A DNA stretch of 64,000 nucleotides, from contig NZ_JIBC01000008.1 in the NCBI RefSeq assembly GCF_000620505.1, positions 310,001 through 374,000 of the forward strand, in the 5' to 3' direction. Positions 19,701 to 26,469 of this stretch are shown one piece after another. The position numbers and the translations under genes are program-made. A model generated the notes under the pieces. It had not been told where the DNA came from. It made no database searches and worked only from the letters and a program-made list of their open reading frames with translations. The stretch's first letter is position 1. Each line of letters starts with the position of its first letter. The DNA is from Sulfitobacter sp. 20_GPM-1509m. GTDB taxonomy: Bacteria; Pseudomonadota; Alphaproteobacteria; Rhodobacterales; Rhodobacteraceae.

Positions 19701-20006
19701 CACAAAGACCAGACCGGCGGCCGCACAGGCATCGGCAAAATCCGCCCGCTCGCTCAGCAACCCATAGCCGGGGTGCACCGCATCACAGCCCGTGTCGGTG
19801 GCAATGGCGATCAGCGCGTCAATGTCCAGATAACCGGCCACGCCCGCCTGCGGCAGCGCGCGCACCGTATCGGCATGTTTGATGTGCAGGGACGTGGCGT
19901 CATCAGCCGTATAAACGCCCACCGTTTCCACCCCAAGGGCTGCCGCAGTGCGCGCCACGCGAATCGCGATTTCTCCGCGATTGGCTATCAACAGCCGCTT
20001 GATCAT
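16779..20006 (-). CDS. Single-chain biotin-dependent acyl-CoA carboxylase
   Basis: A 1075-residue fusion that carries a whole carboxylase in one chain. Residues 1-450 are biotin carboxylase (IANRGEIAIRV at the start, ATP-grasp loop NGGGGRGMRIV, RDCTVQRRHQKVIELAPAP). A biotinyl domain follows with EAMKM and biotinylated Lys near 516. From about 560 to the end is a carboxyltransferase of the propionyl/acetyl-CoA type, with the oxyanion-loop glycines in EGGGGRPNDDD and in the GYGIGAQAM segment. The ATG at 20006 has GGGAGGG upstream; a longer frame from 20099 adds non-homologous residues and covers the operator. The layout resembles single-chain long-chain acyl-CoA carboxylases. First gene of the five-gene operon. 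Confidence 0.9.
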   Translation of the reverse strand: MIKRLLIANRGEIAIRVARTAAALGVETVGVYTADDATSLHIKHADTVRALPQAGVAGYLDIDALIAIATDTGCDAVHPGYGLLSERADFADACAAAGLVFVGPEGATLRRQGDKVSARALAEAAGVPVLRGSDLLATAADLHAFFDAQGGAPLMIKAVNGGGGRGMRIVQAADEIDAAFAQARAETLAAFGDDQLYAERFLQSVCHIEVQIVGDGQDVTHLWERDCTVQRRHQKVIELAPAPNLSDATRDGLLNAAVAIGRACGYRGLGTVEFLVEAGGAFYFIETNPRIQVEHTITEEITGFDLVEIQLGLASGLSLAQVGLGDAPARPKGFAVQARINAETPDGQGGFTPTGGRLDTYAAPSGPGVRIDSYAYAGYSTNPSFDSMLAKLVVHDTSGDLGRLFARAERALSEFQIDGVGTNIGFLRSLLKLPAITAWDVDVRTLDTQALDMSAGEAGQARYFEAEATEAADTHDILEGAEALRAPMQAMVQEVQVAVGDQIAKGQVVAVIEAMKMQHTVLAEAGGVVVAVYAQAGETVASGTPVLAFAPDDTLDEIASDDAVADPDHIRPDLQALNDRLARTLDENRPKAVERRRSRDQRTTREIISALCQGGDFHEYGQLVLAGQRRKLGIDALIDVSPADGIVTGVGAMNADRFAEDRSQVALLAYDSTVMAGTQGYFGHLKTDRMIEVAKERGLASVFFTEGGGGRPNDDDFAETVQSGLKVTTFAEYARLRGWGPRITVSSGFCFAGNAALFGAGDIRIATRNSWIGLAGPAMIEAGGIGAYHPKEIGPAPMHAENGLLDILAEDDDAAIQATREVLSYFQGPLADWDAPDQRLLRHMIPENRKRSYLIRPVIEGLADTGSFLELGAEHALGMVTGFLRIEGRPMGVIANNPQHLGGALDAAASAKGARFINLCGRFSLPVLSLCDTPGFMVGPESETQGAVAAACELISAGANLDAPMFFVCLRKGYGIGAQAMAAGSLGEPAFSLAWPTGEFGPMGLEGAIQLGYRKELEAETDPDKRAALYDRLVAGLYERGSAMNVASTHEIDAVIDPADTRGWIAKGMRMAARM

Positions 20007-20078
20007 TCGGTGGCCCTCCCCTGCAACCGTATTCCTTCCCCTTTGGATATTGGCGCAAAGCCATAACCCATCGGCACT

Positions 20079-20099
20079 TTGGTTACCGTCGGTTACCAA
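20079..20099. promoter_or_regulatory. 21-bp palindromic operator candidate between carboxylase and TetR genes
   Basis: The site is TTGGT, one base, ACCG, one base, CGGT, one base, ACCAA. Every arm base pairs with its mate and only the three T positions break the symmetry. It lies in the divergent gap 73 bp upstream of the carboxylase start and 94 bp from the TetR start, the expected place for a TetR-family operator controlling both genes. Confidence 0.6.
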
Positions 20100-20192
20100 A
20101 CTTGCCGGAGATTAGGTTTGCGCCTCTTGGAAAGTCAACTTGATACTGGTCATTCTATTGACGCCGTAACGTCGCCAGAGGATAACCCGAGG

Positions 20193-20801
20193 ATGAAAGC
20201 AATCAGCGGCTTCCCGACCAAACAAGAAATGCGCGATCACAAGCGCCGTGAAATCGTGCGTTGCGCGTCCGAAAAGTTTGGCACCGAGGGGTATGAAAAC
20301 GTCCCCCTGGATGCCATCGCCGCCGAACTGGGCGTGACCAAGGCCGCGCTGTACAATTATGTCAGCAGCAAGAACGACCTGCTCATGCAATGCTACGAGG
20401 TCGGGATGGACCGGCTGATCGCCTCTGTCGAACAGGCCATGGACATGCCCTCGGACACTGCGGCGGAACGGCTGCGGATCGCGCTGGAAACCTATGTCGT
20501 CACGATGACGCGCAAGGACATGCAGTACCTGTGGAATGACATCCGCCCGCTGCTGGCCCCCGGCGACAAACGCAGCGTCCAGACCAGCCGCGACAAGATC
20601 GACAGCCTGTTTCGCGCCATGCTGCAGGACGGCATCGACGACGGATCGCTGCGCGCGGATCTCGAACCGAAACTGGCCAGCCTCGTGATCCTGGGTGCCG
20701 TCAACTGGGTCGGCATCTGGTTCCGTGCATCGGGGTCAAAAAAGCCACAGGAGATCGCCCGCGCGGTGGTCAGCGACGCCATGCGCGGTTATCTGGCCTA
20801 G
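20193..20801 (+). CDS. TetR-family transcriptional regulator
   Basis: A 202-residue regulator starting at the ATG at 20193, preceded by GAGG; an upstream frame to 20079 would read through the operator and is rejected. The DNA-binding domain is at 18-65 with the helix-turn-helix LDAIAAELGVTKAALYNYV. The C-terminal ligand domain is all-helical and includes the W-rich VNWVGIWFR typical of fatty-acid-type TetR regulators. It is divergent from the carboxylase/acyl-CoA synthetase/TRAP operon, so an acyl-CoA or acid intermediate of that pathway is the likely effector. Confidence 0.87.
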   Translation: MKAISGFPTKQEMRDHKRREIVRCASEKFGTEGYENVPLDAIAAELGVTKAALYNYVSSKNDLLMQCYEVGMDRLIASVEQAMDMPSDTAAERLRIALETYVVTMTRKDMQYLWNDIRPLLAPGDKRSVQTSRDKIDSLFRAMLQDGIDDGSLRADLEPKLASLVILGAVNWVGIWFRASGSKKPQEIARAVVSDAMRGYLA

Positions 20802-20825
20802 GGTCAGGGCCCATTGATCCTGCGC

Positions 20826-22763
20826 CTATCTTTCAGGCAGCCAGACCGTGAACTCCGCCCCGCCCCCGTCCCGGTTGCGGACCGAGATCAGGCCCCCTGC
20901 CCGCTGGATCAGCGTTTGCGAGATCGACAGGCCCAGCCCCGTCCCCTCGCCCCGCTTGGTGGTAAAGAACGGATCAAAGACAGACCCCAGCTGGTCCTCG
21001 GGCACGCCCGGCCCGCTGTCCTGCACCACCAGCGCCGCCCCCCCGCGTGGGTCGGGGTGCAGCTGCAGGTGCAACTGCCCCCCGTCGCCCATCGCCTGAA
21101 CCGCGTTGACCACCAGATTGACAATCACCTGCTGGACCTCGCCCGTGTCCACCCGCACCGGCGGCACCGTATCGAACTGACAGGTCACGGTGATCTGATG
21201 CTGGCTGATCAGATGATCGACCAGCACCAGACAATCGCGCACCACGGGGGCCAGGTCGACCTGTTGCTGGTGGTCGGCAAAATCCGACGGGGCGGCGAAT
21301 TTCAGCAGCTTGCCCACGATCGCCTCGATCCGCGACACCTGCTTGTCGATCAGGTCCAGTTCGGTCCGCACCGGCGCGGCCTCTTCGCCCAGGGTTTGCC
21401 GGATCACGTCGACATTGCCCAGGATCACCGCGACGGGATTGTTGATCTCATGGGCGACGCCGGCAGTGATTTCCCCGATCGAGGCCAGCTTTTCGCTCAT
21501 CACCAGTTGGCGGAAGGTCTGTTCCAGTTTGGCATTCGCTTCGCTCAGTTCCGCCGTGCGTTGGTCGACACGTTTGTTCAGCTCCTCGTTCCAGGCGCGC
21601 AGCCGCAGGTCGCGGTCCTGCACCTGTTCCAGCAACCCGTCCAGATGCTGTGCCACTTCGCCGATCTCGCCCCGTGCGCCCACGGGGCCGATGCGCGCCG
21701 ACAGATCGCCCCGCCCGACACGGTTGATCACTTGGGTCATCCGCTCGAGCGGCGCGAAAATGCCCCGCGCCATCCACAGAAACACCGGTGCCGACAGGAT
21801 CAGCACGGCGGCAAAGGCGGCCATCATCCACAGGAACGCATCCCGCTTGGCCACGTTGAACGGCGCTTCGAGGAACCCCACGTACAACATGCCCACCCGG
21901 TCGCCAAAGCTGTCGGTGATCGGCAGATAGCCCGAGATATACCAGTCATTGACCACAAAGGCGCGGTCCAGCCAGATGCGCCCCTCGCTCAGCACGGCCT
22001 TGCGCACTTCGGCCGACACCCGCGTGCCAAGCGCGCGCACATCTTCGAACAGGCGCACGTTGGTTGAAATCCGCACATCATCCAGAAACAGCGTCGCCGT
22101 CCCCTGCCGCGCGCCCGCGGCACCGGCGTGCGCATAGACAAGGTCGTTGATCGTGTCGATAAAATCCAGATTGCGGTTCAACAGGATGCCACCCACCAGA
22201 ACCCCGCGCTGCCCGTTCAGCGTGATCGGGCTGGCCGCGTGAATGACCATGCAACGGTCCTCGACCGCACGGGTTGTGGGCACGGCGGCGGGGGTGGCAA
22301 TCAGCGGTATGCGCGCGGTCTGGGCAATCTGTGGTGAAAGACCGGCCAGCGTGTCACTGGCCATGATTTCAATCTGCGCGCTGCCCTCCCCAGCCGCGGC
22401 CTGTGCGATCACCGGCCAGATGGCCCCCGCCTGCGCGACCTGATCGGCGGGCAGGTAATATAGAAAGGTCAGCCCCAGCCGGTCGCGGGTCTCGTCGAAA
22501 TAGCGGGCGCGTTCATCCTCGGGGCGGTCCAGCCATGTGTTGAACTCGACCGACGCCGTGACCGCGTTCAGCTCGTCCCCGGTCTTGGCCCGCAACCGTG
22601 ACAGGTACTGGCTCGCGATTTTCAGGTCGCTTTCGACATTGGCGATCAGAACCTTGTCGTAATCCGAAGTCCAGCGGGTCATGCCCAGAAGCAGCAGCAA
22701 CGGCATCAGCACGATCAACGGCGCAAGGGCAAGGATCAAAAGTCGCAGGCGAACGGATGTCAT
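20826..22763 (-). CDS. Membrane sensor histidine kinase
   Basis: A 645-residue two-component kinase. Helix one spans about 7-28, a periplasmic Cache-like sensing region spans 30-305, and helix two spans 309-331, followed by HAMP (about 331-385) and a coiled coil. The HisKA box is GVAHEINNP with phospho-acceptor His438. The ATPase domain shows N box VNLVVNAVQAM, G1 DSGPGVP, F box FDPFFTTK and G2 GTGLGLS. There is no receiver domain and no response-regulator gene in the window, so its partner is elsewhere. It lies 65 bp downstream of the replication initiator on the same strand, separated by a small hairpin (22779-22793). Confidence 0.9.
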   Translation of the reverse strand: MTSVRLRLLILALAPLIVLMPLLLLLGMTRWTSDYDKVLIANVESDLKIASQYLSRLRAKTGDELNAVTASVEFNTWLDRPEDERARYFDETRDRLGLTFLYYLPADQVAQAGAIWPVIAQAAAGEGSAQIEIMASDTLAGLSPQIAQTARIPLIATPAAVPTTRAVEDRCMVIHAASPITLNGQRGVLVGGILLNRNLDFIDTINDLVYAHAGAAGARQGTATLFLDDVRISTNVRLFEDVRALGTRVSAEVRKAVLSEGRIWLDRAFVVNDWYISGYLPITDSFGDRVGMLYVGFLEAPFNVAKRDAFLWMMAAFAAVLILSAPVFLWMARGIFAPLERMTQVINRVGRGDLSARIGPVGARGEIGEVAQHLDGLLEQVQDRDLRLRAWNEELNKRVDQRTAELSEANAKLEQTFRQLVMSEKLASIGEITAGVAHEINNPVAVILGNVDVIRQTLGEEAAPVRTELDLIDKQVSRIEAIVGKLLKFAAPSDFADHQQQVDLAPVVRDCLVLVDHLISQHQITVTCQFDTVPPVRVDTGEVQQVIVNLVVNAVQAMGDGGQLHLQLHPDPRGGAALVVQDSGPGVPEDQLGSVFDPFFTTKRGEGTGLGLSISQTLIQRAGGLISVRNRDGGGAEFTVWLPER

Positions 22764-22828
22764 GGGCTGGCTTTCCTGAGGCTGCGCCAGCCTAGCCTGT
22801 CGTGCTGTTCAGGTGAAGCGGCAGCGGA

Positions 22829-23509
22829 TCAGACCACGATCCCCACATCCGTCACATCCGAATCCACCGCCTGACAGGCGGCCAGCACCCGACGGGCCAG
22901 ATGTGTCTGGACATAGGTCCCATGAAACCGGCTGGGGGCCTTCAGCGTCAGCCGCCCCCCTGCCCTGCCCACACGCTCAAGGTTGCGCAACCAGCTGCCA
23001 TAGACGTCGGGTGCCTCGGCGTGCAGGATCGCCTGGGCCAGAACCCATTCCGTGCCTGCGCTGACATCGGGGGGTGGTACGTCGCCTTTCAACGGCAAGG
23101 ACACCACCGGCGTTTCCTCGGGCTTGCCGCTCATCCGCAGATCGAAATCCGGTCCGACGTTGCTCCAGTCGCCTTCGGTCATGGCCAGCATCCGGTCCAG
23201 GTCCATGCCGTATTCCGTGACCCGGCCACGTGCGCCCTGACGTTTGACCACCAGCCAGCCCTTGCTCCGCAGCTTTGCCATTTCGCGTTTCACCGTGCGT
23301 TCGTCCACCGACCACAACCGTGCGATTTCGCGCTGGCCCACCGCCAGCTCATCCCGTGCCCAGTTGTAGCGCGCGGTGATCAGGGTGATCAGCCGCAGAA
23401 CCAGCCGCTGGTCATGTTTGTCACGCGCCAGCGCGTAAGCGCCCAGGGCCGTGATGATATCATATTTGCGCGCAGCGTCGCGCGGACGTGCGGGTTTGAC
23501 AATGTGCAT
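22829..23509 (-). CDS. DnaA-like plasmid replication initiator
   Basis: A 226-residue protein without the AAA+ ATPase of chromosomal DnaA. The N-terminal two thirds contain a helix-turn-helix (VGQREIARLWSVDERTVKREMAKL, about 78-101) and a winged segment (KGWLVVKRQG). The C-terminal 60 residues resemble the first domain of DnaA: YGSWLRNLERV, GRLTLKAPSRFHGTYV and a helix. This matches the DnaA-like replicase type described for Rhodobacterales plasmids, as far as I recall. The ATG at 23509 has AGAGGG upstream. It is divergent from parAB across a 528-bp, partly AT-rich region that should hold the origin. I infer function from architecture and context. Confidence 0.72.
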   Translation of the reverse strand: MHIVKPARPRDAARKYDIITALGAYALARDKHDQRLVLRLITLITARYNWARDELAVGQREIARLWSVDERTVKREMAKLRSKGWLVVKRQGARGRVTEYGMDLDRMLAMTEGDWSNVGPDFDLRMSGKPEETPVVSLPLKGDVPPPDVSAGTEWVLAQAILHAEAPDVYGSWLRNLERVGRAGGRLTLKAPSRFHGTYVQTHLARRVLAACQAVDSDVTDVGIVV

Positions 23510-23713
23510 GGATGCCCTCTACTGCGCAGGGCGCGCAGCTATACTGTGCCTCATCGAAGGATCTCTTTGCGGATCCTGTGTTGGAGTGAACGCAGACAAC
23601 GTCTTTCCAACTTATTCCCTGATTTGCGTCCAAAGTTGCGATTCTGTCAAGAGGCTGTTTCGCAGAGCACCTTCAAACCCCCTCATTCAATTTAGAATTT
23701 TGGGTATATAGGT

Positions 23714-23803
23714 ATTGGGGGCCATACTGGGCGTCCCCCAATTTGACAGTTTTGTCCCCCTATACATAGCAGAACGAACAAAGGTGTCCCGCAATATTGT
23801 GGG
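23714..23803. repeat. Iteron-like half-site cluster ATTGnGGG
   Basis: Four copies of one half-site occur in 90 bp as two inverted pairs. ATTGGGGG (23714-23721) faces CCCCCAAT (23735-23742), and CCCGCAAT/ATTGTGGG form a near-perfect 16-bp palindrome at 23788-23803. A related GTCCCCC lies between them at 23754. They are good candidates for initiator binding sites. Confidence 0.45.
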
Positions 23804-23976
23804 GGTTTACCGCAGGGTTGCCCTGGTTCGTGGAACCGTTGCGAATCTCTGCGGCAGTCATAAATGCAAAGGGATCACGAATTTCCCGAATTCAGAATAT
23901 ATCACTTCCTTTACTATGCAAGTTCGGCTTAAACCAAGAAAGAAGAAGAATTAGCGTTCTGTTTTCTGTCTGGTAT

Positions 23977-23996
23977 CGGTTCCCCGCGGGGAACCG
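23977..23996. promoter_or_regulatory. parS-like palindrome upstream of parA
   Basis: A perfect 20-bp palindrome, CGGTTCCCCG then its complement. The 16-bp core fits the GTTNNNNGCNNNNAAC pattern of partition sites on alphaproteobacterial RepABC-type replicons. It lies 42 bp upstream of the parA start, so it may also serve autoregulation. Two further copies are inside parB. Confidence 0.7.
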
Positions 23997-24037
23997 GACC
24001 AAATCAGAGGCAGCAACCGACAATCTGAGGTCTCTTT

Positions 24038-25333
24038 ATGTACACGCACACCGATCTGGCAAAGCTGCAGGCGCAGTCGCTGAAGATGCAGGGGTTTATC
24101 CGCAAGCAGACGTATTCCCCCGAGATGGAAAAAACCCTGCGCCGGTTCTCGAGCTGGGAGGTCGCCGAGCTGATCCTGAAGATCAACCCGTCCACGTTCC
24201 GGGGACGTCTTGCGGCGGACCCGTCCCTGCCCGAGGGGCTGGTCGAAGAGGACGGACGCCAGCGGTGGTACACGCTGGAAGAGATCAACGAGCTGCGCCG
24301 CAAGCTGAAGATCAAGAGCAAGTCGCTGATGCCTGCGCGTCCGGCGGGCAAGCGCGCGGTGCGGGCGGCGATTGCAAACTTCAAGGGTGGCGCGGGCAAG
24401 TCCACCGTCGCGCTGCATTTCGCCCATGCCGCCGCGCTGGATGGCTATCGCGTGCTGGCCGTCGACTTTGACCCGCAGGCAACGCTGAGCCATTCGATGG
24501 GCCTGTCCGATGTTTCGGAAGAAGTGACCGTCTGGGGCATCATGGCCCGCGACCTGATCCGCGAGACCGAGCGCATGAACGCCGCCGCCGCCGGGGCCGA
24601 GAGCGGAACCGCCCTGCCCCAGCGCAAGCTGCCCGCCTCCGTCACCGGCATGGGGCTGAGCGATCTGCGAGTCACGGATTTCATCAAGCCGACCAGCTGG
24701 CCCACCATCGACATCATCCCCAGCTGCGCCAACGCGGCCTTTGTCGAATTCGCCAGCGCCCAGTACCGGCACCTGAATCCCGAATGGTCGTTCTTTGCCG
24801 CCGTGTCGCGCTATCTGGATCAGATCCCGCCCGACGCCTATGACCTGATCATCTTCGACTGTCCCCCTGCGATCGGCTATCAGTCGATGAACGCGGTCTT
24901 TGCGGCGGATGTTCTCTATGTGCCGTCGGGTCCGGGTTATTGGGAATACGACAGCACCACCAGCTTTATCGGGCAGCTGTCCGAGGCGCTGGAGGATCTG
25001 GGGCGGTTCCGCGGGCGGCTGCCGTCGGGCACGAACCCGGACAAGGTGTTTTCCGATATCCGGTTTCTGTTGACGCGGTTCGAGCCGAACAATGATTTGC
25101 ACCGTGCGATGCAGACAGCATTTGGTCAGGTTTTTAAGTCACATGTGACAGAGCACCCGATCGAGATGACGCGGGCGGTTGAACAGTCGGGGCGGTTCCT
25201 GTCGTCGATCTATGAAATGGATTACCGCCAGATGACGCGCGAAACCTGGCGACGTGCGCGGATGTCCTTTGATAGGGCCTATGACGAATTCCAAGCCACG
25301 CTGGTTGCCGCGTGGGACAAGCTGGAGGATTGA
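24038..25333 (+). CDS. parA: Plasmid partition ATPase ParA
   Basis: A 431-residue type Ia partition ATPase. Residues 1-105 form an N-terminal DNA-binding region (SSWEVAELILKINPSTFRGRLA) expected to autoregulate the operon. Deviant Walker A is KGGAGKST at 116-123, Walker A' is AVDFDPQAT (141-149) and the B motif is DLIIFDCPPA. It segregates the replicon together with ParB, whose gene follows after a 3-bp gap. The start is supported by GAGG seven bases upstream. The length exceeds that of chromosomal ParA (about 260), as expected for plasmid-type proteins. Confidence 0.93.
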   Translation: MYTHTDLAKLQAQSLKMQGFIRKQTYSPEMEKTLRRFSSWEVAELILKINPSTFRGRLAADPSLPEGLVEEDGRQRWYTLEEINELRRKLKIKSKSLMPARPAGKRAVRAAIANFKGGAGKSTVALHFAHAAALDGYRVLAVDFDPQATLSHSMGLSDVSEEVTVWGIMARDLIRETERMNAAAAGAESGTALPQRKLPASVTGMGLSDLRVTDFIKPTSWPTIDIIPSCANAAFVEFASAQYRHLNPEWSFFAAVSRYLDQIPPDAYDLIIFDCPPAIGYQSMNAVFAADVLYVPSGPGYWEYDSTTSFIGQLSEALEDLGRFRGRLPSGTNPDKVFSDIRFLLTRFEPNNDLHRAMQTAFGQVFKSHVTEHPIEMTRAVEQSGRFLSSIYEMDYRQMTRETWRRARMSFDRAYDEFQATLVAAWDKLED

Positions 25334-25336
25334 TGA

Positions 25337-26464
25337 ATGGTTAAGAAACGCTCTGTCTTCGATATCAATTTTGAACTGGACGAAGAAGAAGAGACCGCAG
25401 GGTTCCCCGCGGGGAACCAGCGCGCGCCGGAAACCAAATCGTTGGATGTTCCTCCGCAGCCGCGGGTCAGCGATCTGAGCGCACCGCGGCGTGGGCCGAT
25501 GGCCAGCGCGATTGCCGAAACCGCCGACGCCACAGCCGAGCGGGCCCAGGCCGAGGCTGCCATCCGCGCCGAGAACGACGCGCTGGCACACGAGCATGTG
25601 CGCCTGAAAAAGCTGGGCCTGATCACCGACCTGATCCAGACCTCGGACGTGCTGACATCCAAGCTGACGCGGGACCGGTCGGCCAATGTCGACTCGGAAC
25701 TGGCCGAGTTGAAAGAGTCTATCAAGGCGGTTGGTCTCTCAAACCCGATCCGCGTAGAGCAGACCGCAGAAGGCTTTGAGCTGATCCAGGGGTTTCGCCG
25801 TCTGAGCGCTTTCCGGCAACTGGCCGAGGAAACCGGCGATCCGCGTTACACCCGCATCCCGGCGGCGATGGTTCCCCGCGGGGAACCGCTGGTGGCGCTG
25901 TACCGCAAGATGGTGGACGAAAACCTGATCCGCAAGGACCTGTCCTTTGGCGAGATGGCCCAGCTTGCGCTGTCCTACGCCCGCGATGAAAGCATCCCGT
26001 CGGGCGAGGCGGTGTCGACGCTCTATGCCTCGGCGCTGAAGCAAAAGCGGACCTATATCCGTCAGTTTGCCCGCGTGCTCGAGGCGCTGGACGGCACCGT
26101 GCGCCATCCCGAAGCGATCCCGCGCGCGCTGGGGTTGGATGTCTACAAGCTGCTGGACGCCGAGCCGGAGCGGGCAGGGGCGATCATGAACGCACTGATG
26201 GACATGCCCGACCGTGATGCCGCCGCTGAAATGCGGGTGCTGCGCGACAGCCTCGTTCCGCAGAAGAAAGCCAAGGCAGAGGTGGTGGCGAAATCCGTCT
26301 CGAAAACCTCGCTCCGGCTGGGGCGTCCCGAGGGAGAGGCGCGGGTCACCGCATCGGATGGCAAGGTCGAACTGCGGCTGGACCGCGATTTTTCCGCTGT
26401 GCCGCGCGCCAGGCTTCAGGCCGGGATCGAGGCATTTCTGGCCACGCTGGACGAGGAAGGGTAG
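25337..26464 (+). CDS. parB: Plasmid partition protein ParB
   Basis: A 375-residue centromere-binding protein. The ParB/Srx-like CTP-binding domain begins near residue 115 with NVDSELAELKESIKAVGLSNPI and has GFRRLSAFRQ at 152-161 in place of the usual GERRxRA box. A KorB-type helix-turn-helix region follows (about 195-260, DLSFGEMAQLALSYARD), then a C-terminal dimerisation part. Two copies of the parS-like palindrome lie within the coding sequence, one encoding GFPAGN near residue 22 and one encoding VPRGEP near 179. It converges on the recombinase gene with 5 bp between them. Confidence 0.92.
   Translation: MVKKRSVFDINFELDEEEETAGFPAGNQRAPETKSLDVPPQPRVSDLSAPRRGPMASAIAETADATAERAQAEAAIRAENDALAHEHVRLKKLGLITDLIQTSDVLTSKLTRDRSANVDSELAELKESIKAVGLSNPIRVEQTAEGFELIQGFRRLSAFRQLAEETGDPRYTRIPAAMVPRGEPLVALYRKMVDENLIRKDLSFGEMAQLALSYARDESIPSGEAVSTLYASALKQKRTYIRQFARVLEALDGTVRHPEAIPRALGLDVYKLLDAEPERAGAIMNALMDMPDRDAAAEMRVLRDSLVPQKKAKAEVVAKSVSKTSLRLGRPEGEARVTASDGKVELRLDRDFSAVPRARLQAGIEAFLATLDEEG
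25401..25418. promoter_or_regulatory. parS-like palindrome inside parB (copy 2)
   Basis: An exact copy of the 18-bp palindrome found upstream of parA (GGTTCCCCG plus its complement). Its first base falls on the second codon position of parB, so it is translated as part of GFPAGN. Confidence 0.65.
25870..25887. promoter_or_regulatory. parS-like palindrome inside parB (copy 3)
   Basis: Third exact copy of the 18-bp palindrome. Its first base is at the third codon position, so it is read in another frame than copy 2 and gives VPRGEP. Conservation of the DNA with different peptides argues that it is the DNA that is selected. Confidence 0.65.
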
Positions 26465-26469
26465 GGGCC

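Larger units (their letters stand above)
23510..24037. other. Putative replication origin and partition-control region
   Basis: This 528-bp non-coding gap lies between the DnaA-like initiator gene and parA. It is clearly richer in A+T than the flanks, especially 23640-23720 and 23860-23960. It holds an AGGATC/GATCCT inverted repeat (23558-23577), a cluster of ATTGnGGG half-sites (23714-23803) and a perfect 20-bp palindrome (23977-23996). No gene was found in it. These features together suit an origin of replication with initiator and ParB binding sites. Confidence 0.6.

Noticed and set aside
20007-20192. Longer starts for the carboxylase (20099) and TetR protein (20079)
   Set aside because: Both extensions cross the 21-bp palindrome and encode residues without family similarity, while the inner starts have good ribosome sites.
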